Assembly (NCBI RefSeq): GCF_921293095.1
Contig: NC_060257.1
Coordinates: 60,052,968-60,116,967 of the forward strand
Direction: 5' to 3'
DNA length: 64,000 bases
Origin: Ischnura elegans
Lineage: Eukaryota > Arthropoda > Insecta > Odonata > Coenagrionidae
The notes beneath the pieces are model-generated. The model did no database searches. It was not told where the DNA came from and saw only the letters and a list, made by a program, of their open reading frames with translations. How positions within the stretch are numbered: the stretch's first letter is position 1; every line of letters starts with the position of its first letter. Both the position numbers and the translations under genes were made by a program. This document shows positions 46,385 through 59,700 of this stretch, piece after piece.

Positions 46385-47592
46385 TTTATTTGACACGCAT
46401 TCCTTTTTAAATGTTCTCACTAATGTATCAACCACACAATTCAAAATTTGAATCTTTTAATTATGCATATATATATATCCATATTTTTCCCTCAAAATTT
46501 AAAGTTCACCTTTTGAAGAGCCTCCAGTAATGGATGTAAAGGCCTCAATAATTGAGTCAGTAACCACGAAATCTACATCACAGTCACAAACATAAATCAC
46601 ACAGGGCCATCTTTTGAGGGTATTTTTTTTAGGCCCATGGTTTTTCAATTTACAACTTTTTTCGTCTGCCAATACAACCACCGATAAAAAAAGATGACTG
46701 CTTCAAAATACATACACAAAAATTCTTACGCACCTGCAATTGTACGCGCAAGTCACGCATACAAATACACATACGCAGACAAGAGTGCGGCGTGGTGGGA
46801 TAGAAGAGACCCATGTAGAACCACATGATAAATTCCGGCAGAACCTTTTCTTTTAACACAGTAACGTATTTACATACTCACGGCTTACATTTGAACTATA
46901 GAAAAGTACAATTCATTCAACTTCTTAGCACCAAATGACAAAAAAAAACTCAAAACTTTTCTTCACTGCAATGTACAACATGAAGAAGAAGAAGTCGCGC
47001 GTCCTGCAGATTCTGACAGGGAAATACGAGAGATTTAAGAGCAACAAGTACATGGAAGAAACATTCGAGAAAGGATCCGTCATTTTATCTAATTATTCCC
47101 ATGAATTGAAATTGCTATCTCTCATTACAATAAGTTAACAAATGCAATATGCACCACATTCAGGTGTGCACATACATAGTATCATACAGTTAACATGATT
47201 ATGAACAATTCGATCGAAAAAATAAATATAAACACAAATCAACAATAAACATTCAGATAATGGGCACACGTATATCACATTAGGAAAACATTGATTTCAA
47301 AAAAAAACAAAAGATAAGAAAAGTAAAAATACGTACACAGAACTTAATGAGAATGCATACAATGATATGAGGGGCATTTTCAGCCTATTATAGAGACAGT
47401 CATATTCCTTTAACTGCCTTCTTGAAACAACGCAAGAATTTGCACTGCTGCATCACACGCAGCACGCCCGGACCACAATGGTGCGAGGAGTCCAAACGAA
47501 CAAGGAAAACTGTGATCCTCGGGACACAGGAGCCTTTGAGAGCTCAGGAAGCAACTAACGATGTGGAATAACGCAACCGAGACATCATTGTG
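46385..47592 (-). other. Probable RSK 3' UTR
   Basis: AT-rich sequence directly downstream of the RSK stop, with no convincing reading frame on either strand. A canonical AATAAA on the minus strand lies at 46385-46390 and an ATTAAA at 46456-46461, either of which could direct polyadenylation. The true end cannot be set without transcript data. Confidence 0.4.
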
Positions 47593-47721
47593 TCACACAT
47601 CAGTCGAAGATTTTGGCCGCGACTTCCTCCTCCTTCGCGCAAGATCTGACATGACGACAGGACCCAGGTTGGGAGCCCTTGGCGTTTGAAGGATTGCTCT
47701 GAAAGTTGCGTCCATGGCACC
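47593..47721 (-). CDS. RSK: RSK last coding exon with ERK-docking tail
   Basis: Forty-two codons and a TGA. It starts [11 protein letters not shown], the autoinhibitory helix region, and ends with [16 protein letters not shown]. The LARRRRK cluster matches the basic D-type docking site by which ERK binds RSKs. The stop is followed on the minus strand by AT-rich sequence without further coding potential, taken as 3' UTR. Confidence 0.95.
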   Translation of the reverse strand, partial: GAMDATFRAILQTPRAPNLGPVVMSDLARRRRKSRPKSSTDV

Positions 47722-50700
47722 CTGAAAGAAATTCAACACATAATTGAGGATGGAGAGTGAATAGATAGACACATTGATTCATTTCCCAGTGTTGGTGTTT
47801 GGGCGTTTGGAGTATGTTTCTCTATGGAAGCGAGGCTTGGACGTTGACAGTAACAGAGAAGTCAAGAGTGGAAGCATTCGAAATGTGGTGCTACCGAAGA
47901 ATGATGAAGATAAAATGGATTGACCGTGTGAGTAACGAGGAAGTGTTAAGAAGAGTGGGAGAAAAGAGAAACCTTCTAAAAACCTTATGCAGAAGTAGGG
48001 ACAACTTAGTTGGCCACATTTTAAGGCACGATGGTCTGATGAAGACAATCGTTGAAGGACTAGTGGAAGGGAAAATGGGCAAGGGACGGCCCCGAATGAG
48101 TTATATAGGACAGGTTATAAAGGATGTAAAAGAGAAGAAATATGTAGCTATGAAAAGATTAGTGGATAGGAGAGAGAAATGGAGAGCTGCGTCAAACCAA
48201 TCTTAGGATTGTTGACTAATGATGATGATGATTGCCGTTGATGAAGAATAATATCTTTAAGAGCTCTGAATCTTGGCTGATGGACAACACATACGGCATT
48301 CATGTGATTTTCTGGTGTGGGAAAAACAGCTATAATTGAAAAATTAAAAAAAACTACAAAATGAAGATATCATAATTGCATGACTTTCACGCAAAGCAAT
48401 GATTGGGACCATTTTATTTCCCTTTGCTTCCCATAAATTATCAAAAAAGATTGAGTAGAAAAAGTCGCCATACTTAGGTTTTGAAAGACAGGTAGGAGCC
48501 CAGGGTATTAGATGGGCATTGAACCAGGTACTTCCTGGGTCAAAATCCAGCACTTCATTTACCAAACTAGCCTCTTGCTGATTATATGGCATACAAAACA
48601 CAAAAGAGCCCATGGGTAAGAGAAAAAGCAGAAAATAGCACGAAAACAAGTTGTGGGTCAAATGACCCCCAGCCGTCATTCTAGATACATACAACCTCTC
48701 ACAAAAATTAAAAACAAAATATCATTGTGAAATTCATGCTAATTTATCAAATTTCAGACCAACATAAAGTAAGTGAAAAAGTTTCAAAATATAAAAAAAT
48801 ATTTCTATAAGAGAAAAATTAGTTTGAATTCTGAAAATGGGACAAATGACCCCTGCCATCCTTATAGTGTTAAACATATTTATGTGTGGAAGAGAGCCTA
48901 AAAACCATGATGAAAATAGTCAAATATATTTGCTGAGATCAATAAACTATATATTAACACAACTAAACAATATACATTCAGATAATGGGCACATACATAT
49001 TTGTCCATCACAATAGTAAAACATTGATTTCAAGAAAAAAAAAAAGATCATACCCAAATTTAAGTCACTGATAGCCTTTGATTATGAAGCAATGAAAATT
49101 ACTTTTGATTTAGAATTGGAACAAAGAACTTATGTCAAGAACCACACCAGAGTTCAAATAGGCAATCAAATCAAACTTGGAACAGCCCATCCTGAATATG
49201 CAATGGTAAACACTTTCCTAAAATCATTGGGAGCATTCTTAGTCTAACAGAAAACCCATTTATATCACAAATTGGCCTTTACCAAAAGAGACATACCTTG
49301 ATGACTGTGGGATCATGAGAGTCCATCTGTAGTCGCTGGGCCGACAAGAGTGCCCTCTGGTTAAGCCATGGATGATGCAAGGCTTGTGCTGCTGTTATCC
49401 TTCTGCCAGGATCAATGTGAAGCATCTTTTGGACAAGATCCTGCACCAAAGAGACATCATTGAGACCATTAACACTTGGACAGAAGTTTCTATTTCGTTT
49501 ATGTACAACACAAATATGTTGATATGTTCATTACTTGGTGGCATAGGCAGATTTGGGGGGGCATGGGGCTACGTACCCTCCCCCAGATGCTCTCATTTAA
49601 ACTCATGATTGTGATGAACTGATCTAGCTTGCAAATTAGCTGGAGCAAAAAAAAAAAAAAAAAAAAAAAATCGCTGTCCGCGGGAAGAAAGAATGCTGAA
49701 CCGTTCCAGACTTCAAAGCGGATTAAATGATATTTTGTTCAGATTATGCTCAAAGTGTGAGATACTCTACGCCACGTCGTGTCGCATCGGCAAACTCCAA
49801 AGGTGCCAAATTTGAAATTTTGGGCACACATGAATTTTTTGAATGTTCGTATCTCTGAAAGTTCATTTATAGAATGTGCGTAGGAAGAGGACTAATTGTA
49901 TGTTCAATTTACGAGCGCTAATGAGTGGGTCTCCACAGAAATAAAGCTTATTATATGATGTTGCATGCATATTGAAGTATCTCCTACTGAAGAAAGAACC
50001 AAAATTGATGTTCTTGGGCATAGTACAAGAAGAGAACTTAAACGTAGATCAATGATGATAAAGTAGCGTAGTGTATATCCACCTAAATACCATTACTTTT
50101 TCGTGTGACTGCGTAATGAAGTTCATTTTGTAACCCCCGGGACCGGGACTGAGGTTCGTAATTTCATAATAACATTTCTTTTACTATAGATTGGACAGGC
50201 CTTTTCGTCGGGACCAACGAATTGCTTCATAATAATGAGAACTTTGTAATAACGTTGTTCGCATTAACGAGGGTCTACGGTATAAATAATTTTGCACCAA
50301 TATCATTTATATTTAATTGAAAATTTTAATACCACATTAAATACAGAAATGACAAAAATTATACACTCATTCTTACCTTTGCATTAGATGAAACTGATAA
50401 CCAGTTTCCGCTGTCCAAATCAAACTTTCCCTCCTCTATGCGACGCAGGATGTCATTTGGTGCATCAGAAGCCGCATGGGCAAATGGTGTGCGCCTGAAA
50501 TGATTTCAAACAAATTTTTGTAAAATTAATCATTACAATTCAGTCTACTCTCAATAACCTGTCTCCAGAGAAATCCAGTTTGTGGACTATCTGGGCTCTT
50601 TTATCCTCCCTACACATAAAATTTTGAAGAATATTCTGAAGGCAACAATATTTAAACTATCATTTACTATCATCATCATACATAAACATTTAAACTATAT

Positions 50701-53700
50701 AAAGTAAAAATATTTAAACTATCTATGTATCTCTATAAATTTCATCTAAATACATTAGTAAATGTGAGTATACTTATGAAACATGGCACTTATTTTGTTA
50801 ACTTAGTGGTTTTACCAAATCATGAAGGAAGTATTAGCCACTCCAAAGGAAAACGAATGAAAACTCTGCCGCATATTATTACATTACATTCCATTATTCA
50901 CCATTGCATTTGTACACTTCATTGGGTTCTTGCAGATTCTGGTGAGGGATGCCAGTTTGCTAAATATTTTCCACTTTACAAAGTAAAATGTTCACATATA
51001 TTTTAACCACATTACCTAATTAATTTATTGATTGTCTGTATTTTTTTGATTATCAGAGCCTTTCCTTTCATCCTTTCAACAAGAGGAGATGGCATAGTTA
51101 CAATGTTTGCACCAGACCTACGCCTTCTCCCTCTCCCCCAACACTTTGATCCTCTCCCACATACCTCCCTTCTTTAACACCAAAATATCTCCCCAACTTG
51201 TTTTCCTTTCATGGTATTTGAAAAAAAAGTTTTAAGAAAAAGTCACCTCAAGATAATACGTAATGTATTGAAATCAGTCGCGAAGAAAAATTGAAGCACA
51301 GCGGAACATGGTAAATATTTTTCTTTTTAGCATGGCAATTTCTCTCTTTCCCGGTACCATCCAAAAATAATACGGGAAAAACTATTTCGTTATTAGGTTT
51401 GAAATGGTGGTGCTTTCCTGGGTAGTACGCTCAATTATTTGCCACAAAGCATCCTGCTAGTCGTTTCCAACAACATATCTTCCAAAGGTATGTAAACCTT
51501 TGAATTTATAAATTATTTTATCATTATCAGCCGCTGACCTCGTTACCTTCAACCCACATATCTTTCTATGACCCTGATACATGCAAATTCATATCTCAAC
51601 GCAAGGAGTATGTGCGTCATTACTTGACAAGTGTTGAGGGAGCAGACGATGCTTTGGATCTCCACGCGAAGCTTAATGCAAAAATACTTGAATTCGGCAC
51701 ATGAAATAGAAAGCTGACTACATAGGACAAATTTTATAAGAGAATTTTAACTGTAAAATATAAAAATGATCCTCGTGCAGTGCTTGTGATAATCTTTAAG
51801 TGTTATTAATCGACATTTAAATATCAATGCAACAATAGATATGGTTTCATTCTAAGAAGGAATATGTGTGGCGGTTCTTGGGATTTATTGTAAATAAAAT
51901 TTTGCCAATTTTTATGGCGTATTAAAACAACCAATTGATATACTCAGCATTATTGTCAAATTCTCCAAGTGAGTTGTGAAAAAGAAGAAATGACCCAGCT
52001 TAACTTGTCCTCTTTATGCATATGTATATATGACAAATCACAGGAGAATGACACCGTTTTTATGTAATTGTCTCAGAGAAATCTATGAAACATTATGATT
52101 TTCAGTCACATGGTATATTTTTTGCAATGTAGAGCTCATTTTCTTGATGTTAACAATGAGAAGAGTTCAGGAAAGTGATCCTATGAGAACTTCTAAGAGT
52201 AATTGTAATTATGATGACTCTTTCATGGACTGCAATTACCCCAATTGCTATTTTTTACTTCCTTGGTTAGCATGATTTCCTGGATAGCACGTTCATATTT
52301 TGTGGCCCCTTCAGAAACATACTAAACAAGTTCTACTGCATTAGCAGAAAATTTTCAATAACTTAACTTACCAATATATTATATGAGCAAATGCCGTCCT
52401 CCCAAAACAAGATGTGTATCATACATGAGAATGTGAAAATTCCCATTTAACTCCCAGAGAAATTAGAGAAAATCTTATACAGGGTGGGTATTGTACACAG
52501 AAAATGACAAAACTTAAGATAAACTTAAGATGCAATAAAATTAAAACATACCCTGCAAGCATTGTAAAAAGAATGACTCCTAAACTCCAGATATCACACG
52601 CTGCATCATAACCCTGCCGACGTAGGACTTCTGGAGCCACAAAGGTGGCGGTGTAGCAAGGCGTCATCAGCAGGCCATTCTCAGCACGCAACTGCTTCGC
52701 AAAGCCAAAATCCACCAAGCGCAAAGACTCAGGTTCACCCGACCCATCAGCATACAACACATTTGAAGGTTTTAGATCTCTATGAACGACCTGAAAGGAT
52801 GTGGAAATGAAACAAGCATGAAATATATGTTAAAGCATAACTTTCCATACTTTGTATTAAAGGGTCATTCCACTTGAATTAAGTGCATATATCACTCAGC
52901 AAGAGCCTCTTCAATTCCTTTCAAATTTCGCATAATTAGTATCCATTCCAAGTCACAAAAGACACCATTTTGAAGAGTTATACATTTTACAAGACTGCAT
53001 GACAAAGTTGACAGGGGTATTGTGAAATTTGAATATGTCTATCAATATATAAAAAATGATAAGCCAATATTGATACACCAATTACACACACATTTTTGAA
53101 AAGAAAGCTTTGAATTGTTTTGCAACATGGCCTGTAATCATTCGCTTACAAACCAAGGGTCATTGATAAAAACGTTGATCTTGAATATCTAAAAACATCC
53201 CACTTCAATTCTATTTTAAATATGCATATTTTATGTCTCCAGGGTATTGCTCTAACACCTGAAAATATCAGAAGCAAATAGGAGGAACCACCTTTATTTA
53301 CAGTTGAAAATGTAATTTTTTTTTCCATTGAGTTCATTTAGAATAAGTGAGAGTAGTCACAAAACATAGGTATGATGAAAAAATGCCCTGTAACTTACAG
53401 CCATCTATGCCCACATGGAAGGAAATTGATACATAAGGTTCAGTTAGTTTTGCTTAAAATTAATAAAACACAATTATCCAGGGATATAAGAGATAATTAC
53501 ATCAGCTTAAACACAACAAGCCCTGTATAGAGTAAAAATGCATCGATCTTCACTGTGATTGCAGTAAATAAATAGCAAATTTCTTCATATTTTGAGATCA
53601 CTCGTTGAATTTACATTTTAACCAGAAACAAAAAATCATTTTTACCATCCCTTTTTGAGGAACTGCTTGAATGATTGTATAAAAATGACCAATTGAAATG

Positions 53701-56700
53701 TACTATTATGGGTATAAGAGTTCTCATCACTTTTCTCATAATTGAACACATCTCTTTTTATCCAAGAAAAATTAACCCAGTAAGACACTAAGATCTCGGA
53801 AAGGCATGAGCGTTGCCAGTCATCCAATATTTTACAGAACCTCCTATATTCATAATATTATTTCCTTAGCACACCAATGGCTTTAGCGCCTTTCATGCTA
53901 CAAGTTTAAATTTTGTTGTGGTGCATATTTATCATTACATATGTAAAGGCATGCAGAGTGTTTAACCCTTTCGCGCCGGACCTTCGTTGAGGGATATTCT
54001 TCCTCAATACGAGTCTCTTAAAAGTTTTCTTTACTCCCCTGTACGAAGCTTTTTCGCGTCGACCGAAGGCAGCGGTTCCCTCCCTAACCATTTTTGGACC
54101 CAACTCAGTGGGGCGCCGATCCCTTTCCTCGGCCTCTGTCCCAGACCCTAGAGGGATTAAAAGCCCCTTCCTAGGACGAGTCCACGGTCAACTGGCTAAA
54201 ATATTAATGCAAAATATATGCAAATATTTGTTGTTCGCATCGAATTTTAACATTCAAAATGAATTTTGTGTTTTTTTACTGAGCGTGCAGAAATTTTAAA
54301 CGAAGTTCTAACGTTGATACAGACGGATTTAGTATATTTACTAGTTGGTCTATAACTCCGTTGATATTAACGTTAGAATTTTGTTTGAAATTTCCATGTG
54401 GTCAGCAAAAAAAGATGAATTCATTAATAGCAATAGATATCAAAAGTAAGCAACAAATATATTTTTGGAAAACACCCTGCAAATATCAGTAGTTGACCGC
54501 GTGGAGAGGATAAGAAAGGGTCGACCTGAGCGGCCGAAGGAGGGACTGGGCTCGCGCTAAGGCGGATCACGAGGTGCGACCGCGTCCGTGGGTCTATTGT
54601 GTCCACCACGGTCACTTTTTTCGACCTGTGCCGCACAGGCGCGGCATTCGTTGCTTAGGTTAGGAAAATTAACGCCGCACAGGTGTGGCATTCGTTGTTT
54701 ATGGAAGAAAATCCTCGCCGCACAGGTGCGGCATTCGGCGCGAAAGGGTTAAAGGTCTAAAAGGTCAGCGTGTCCTCATAAAAACTTGTAATATTATTAC
54801 TAATGCAATTCAGGCTCAATGCATGAGAAATCGTAATATCCAAAATAGCAATAGCATTCTTAGAAATAAAAAAAAAATGCTCACCCCATTCTGATGAAGG
54901 TAGTGAATAGTATGGAGAAGGACATCCATCACATCACAAGCTTCACGTTCCGAAAAAGACCGCAACCTCAGGATTCGATCAAAGAGTTCTCCTCCCCTTA
55001 ATAGTTCCATAACCAAGTACACACACCTTTCGTCCTCATAAACCTGAAATGACAAAGAGAATAAGATTTCAATTAATGAAAGAAGCAAAACAGTTTACAA
55101 AGTTATAAAACAATCAAAACCAGAATGTAATCTTAAAGAATATCTACTAAATCTCTCCATTTCAAATTAAACTGGCTTGTGTTTTAGAGGTTTTAACTCA
55201 GCAAAATAAAGTTCACTAATGCAAAACACGCATCAAGAGAGAGTATGTTTTGTTTTACTTCAGATAACTAAAATAAAGTTTTTGTAATCTAAAGCTATGT
55301 CTCTCCATTAAAATTGAGAGAAAGGGGCCCCCTCGGAAGAAGTGATTTTTAGGAGGAAAATTAATTTACTGGCCATCATAGAAAAGCTTAGGAATATTAT
55401 CCACCTCTTAAGTTTTCACTTACATAAGGGCTAAACGGGAAGGAAAGAATATGGAAAATATACAATACATGTATGTAACACACCCTGACTGTTTGTCGAG
55501 AACAAATATTTAGAACACTTCCTATTGCAGAACAGGATGAAAATGAACAGTTTAATCCACCCCTACCAAATAGAGGTAGTAATTTCATTAGTATCCTTGA
55601 AATTGGTAATTGTATACTCACATCTCTGAGAGTTGCAATGTTGGGATGATGGCCGTAACGCAAGAGAATCTCCACCTCTTCCTGGCAATCGCCTCGCTTG
55701 GCCTTGTCGATGACCTTCACCGCATACTCCATCTTCGTGATGCGATGCACACACAGTCTCACAACCGAGAAGCTGCCACGACCTATCTCGCCACGAAGTT
55801 CGTACTCATCTGTCACTGAATTGGGCTTCGTGAATGACATCTGAAAGGGAAAGCAAATGTTTTCATCAAAGATATCACCACATGAATCACCTTCTTGTGG
55901 ATTTAAGCAATGAAAATGAAAATTCATGGTGTACATTCCACATTGATACTGTGCGTTTCAAAACAAATAGCAGGGTTATAACGCTTTATAATATTTGTTA
56001 CACTTAACTCACAGCTATAAATGATGCATTAAGTGAAAGAGCAACTCAAGCAGTTGTTTTTTTTGTGTCGGCAACAATGCTCATACACACCCAGTATTTT
56101 CCTTGCCATTAAAAAGTGCTTGTAGCAAAGATGGCGACTTGTAAAAAGAAAGTTTTTTTTTGTTTCACAGTTTGCTAATACAGAATCTGTAGTTACTCTG
56201 CAACGAGCATTCTATTGTGATCCTCAACGTGACAATAACATCTGTGCCTCCACTACCAGCTGACCTTTCAGAATTAAGAAACAGGATTGAACCTTTTCCA
56301 TTCGATGCAGTGGCGGCACGTGCGTATACGCATGTTAGCAAGTGCACACCCAAAGATGAATGAATTATAAAAGAAAACTATTCCTTTGCAGCGAGAAGGA
56401 TAAAAATCTTGTCTGCATTTGCTAGAAACATGAACGCTACAGCTTTTCGAATTCACCGCTCTACAAGTGTGCGATCCAGTGGCATCGCGCCGGGCCAAAG
56501 GCATTGGCCGGGCGCATTTTCGGTCTATGCGATCGCTTGAGGGTGCTCTGGCGGGACGAAGTATGCGGGGGGGTATATGCAGTTCAAATGGGTGATGGGA
56601 GCAGAGTCAAAACGATGCGAGTGCGCACGTGCATGTTTTTGGTGAGTGACTCGCAGGTAGTCTAGTGGTGTAGCCGCCACGTACACTACCTGCACCCAGG

Positions 56701-59700
56701 ATCCTAGTCCGTCTACAGAGTCATCTGTATGGCTGTTTTCTACACTACTTCCTCATAGGGTGTAAGGAAAGGAGAATGAATTTCGCCTACCGTCACTTGT
56801 AAAGGTGTGTTGAGAATAATTATTTTCATGCAGGCTAATATTATTTCTGTTCATGCAATTTTAAGGTTAGAATATGCCAGTGATATGTTTTGCTTGCTAT
56901 GTATTCTATTACGATGAAATATGACGCTCATGGATTAGGATTAACATAATATAATTAAATCATCCTATATCTGCTCTAATGCACACCCTAGATAAATTAC
57001 CACCAGCCGCCACTGATTCGATGTACAATTAATAGCTCTGTAAGTTTAGTGAAATAAATATTAGAAAGCCTTAAAACCATGCTATTCATTTTGAGACACT
57101 CTGTACTACAAGCAATGTTAAGGAATGTTTAGGAAGAAATAGCATATCGTCTTGATTAGTGCCGTGTGATGAATGGTGCTCACAAGGAACGTTGAAATGT
57201 ACAAGGAAATAATTAATAGAAGTGGGCGTAACTTGGTGGAAATCCATAATCATGGGAATAAAGGGAACAGCAACTTTGTTATTTCCACATAGTAATTTAT
57301 TGAGACCAACCATGGTTTCGTTACAGCATAACATTATCAAGGTCTAGATATCAAGATAATGTTACGCTGTAACAAAACCATGGTCGGTCTCAATAATTTA
57401 TCATGTGGAAATAGCAAAGTTGTAGTTCCTTCTATTCCTACGTACAAGGAAATGTTAGAAGCATCAAGACAGGACCACATGTGGGCTTTCATCTAAAACT
57501 GTTTAAGTTGCTTTTCCATTCGATGTACAATTAATAGCTCTGTAAGTTTAGTGAAATAAATATTAGAAAGCCTTAAAACCATGCTATTCATTTTGAGACA
57601 CTCTGTACTACAAGCAATGTTAAGGTTTCGACTAGAGATGGGTTGAATAGCATTTTTCTCGAATTCGAATATCAAATACATATTTTTTCCGAATATCTCT
57701 CTTGAATATACAATATTTCATCGCATACTGAATATGCATCATGATTGACATATATAATGATTACCTTAGATAAAGAATCATTCGTATGACGCTCCGCAGA
57801 CGAAGCTCCACCGACTGCATTCTGGTGATTGTGATGCGCTGCGTTTTGGTGTTGTTGCTGATCTTGCTCCAGGAGACATGGGGCGATGAAACTAAACCCA
57901 CGGAAGAGCTCGTGGGCATTGGCACTAGGGGGAACACCAGGGGAATCTGTAAAGAGACATGAAGTGGAGATAAAGCAACATGAACTACAGTAAGGCTTTA
58001 CTCTGGATATGTACTCTGTACTAAGGCTTTACTACCTGATACCCTTCAAACAGCAGCCCAATTCTCTATCCACTCTGCCAGAATGGCAGATACATATGGG
58101 GGGTGCGGGCCACCCGTGCTGTCGAACATTGCAAAACCACAATTGTAACTTTTTTATATCATGATATGGCATCATATCATAAGATGGTCTTGTATGTACA
58201 GTGAGTCCTCGTTCTACGTCACCCCGTTTAACATCATTTCGCGATAACGTCACGAAAATTTTGAGACCGTCATTCGTTTATCGCACCTACGCTTCGCGAT
58301 AACGTCAACAACGGCGAAGCGGCGGGCGTTACAGGTTGTTCGTTTTGTGGGCGGTAATACAGTCAGTCTAAGCAAAGTGTAAAACGGTGTGTTTATTCTT
58401 AATTGCGATTACGGTTTTAGCAAATATTTCTGAAAAATGAATTCTTACGTAGGTGCGCAAGGTTTTACTTGACATAATGGTTTTCAGGAATCTAAAAAGT
58501 GATTTCAAGGCATTTTTCCGTGTAGAACTTGGATATTTTGTCGTCACTTTTTTGCCGAGTTCACAATAATTTTGGTTCCTGTAACTGCGACGATGTTTCA
58601 GCGATGATGATGCCCTGGCGACGCTTGCCTGGGCGACCACCATAGCGAAGCCGAAAAGCAAATGCTGGAAGATACAAAAATGGAGAAGGATTTACGTCAC
58701 TGCTGCTATTGTCGTCGATGAAGACAGTAACTCGTATTTATGCAATAGTTTGGCATTCCCACCGTAAAAAATGCCCCAGATATGATACGCTAACATTTTT
58801 TTCGCGTAGGAATTGTGAGGTCTAGGAGCCGATATTCACTTTTTACATTGTTTCTTATGGGATATTATGCTTCCATTAACGTCATTTCGTTTATCGTCAC
58901 ATTTTTCAGGAACGGTAAGTGACGTTAAACGAGGACTCACTGTATATATATATATGTCATCAGTTTAAATAAGACTTTTTAAAACTTTGCATATGACTTG
59001 ATTATTTTTTTATTTCGATAAAAGTAGAAGTACCTCAAGATATCTTTTGCGCCCCCCCTTAAATTTTTTCTGACTGACATGTGCTGACAATGATCAGACA
59101 CTGCATCGATTACACAAGTTAAAGACCACCTTCACTCTATGTAAGAAGAGTAGGTATTACAATTCATCAGCTATCAGATTTCAAAATAAATGTTTTAAGT
59201 CAATGCCCTTGTTTCCAATGAACTCATAAATCACTAAGCATTCAACTTACCTTTAGGGGATTTGGAGGTGAACTCGGAATCAAAATAGAAAGCATCATCT
59301 GCTTTTGAAACAGCTGGCTTAAAAGGGGGCTGGATCTCTTTCCTTAGCAATTTCTCCCAGTCAATTGTGGCAAAAAATGAATGAGACTTGATTTCTTCTA
59401 CTCCATTAGGACCTACAAGGAAGCATAAAAAAGATAGCAACATAGCATAAAAATGTAAAACCAGACAGTAAGAAGAATCAAAATGAATGAAAGCATAGTA
59501 ATATATGTTGTTAAATGCATATGGCCAGGAATAAACATCCACAACTAAAATAAACCACGGTCCATTGCAATAAACATAATCCAGTTATTACATATTTTGC
59601 CATGTGCTCTTCATGAAAAATTACTTTGAAGAAAAAATTCTATGCCCACTGAAAGCCTAGTTAGCCAATTAAAAAAAAATTGTCAACTACAAAAAACTAT

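Noticed and set aside
55610-55819. Open frames antisense to RSK exons
   Set aside because: They are shadows of the real exon frames on the opposite strand.
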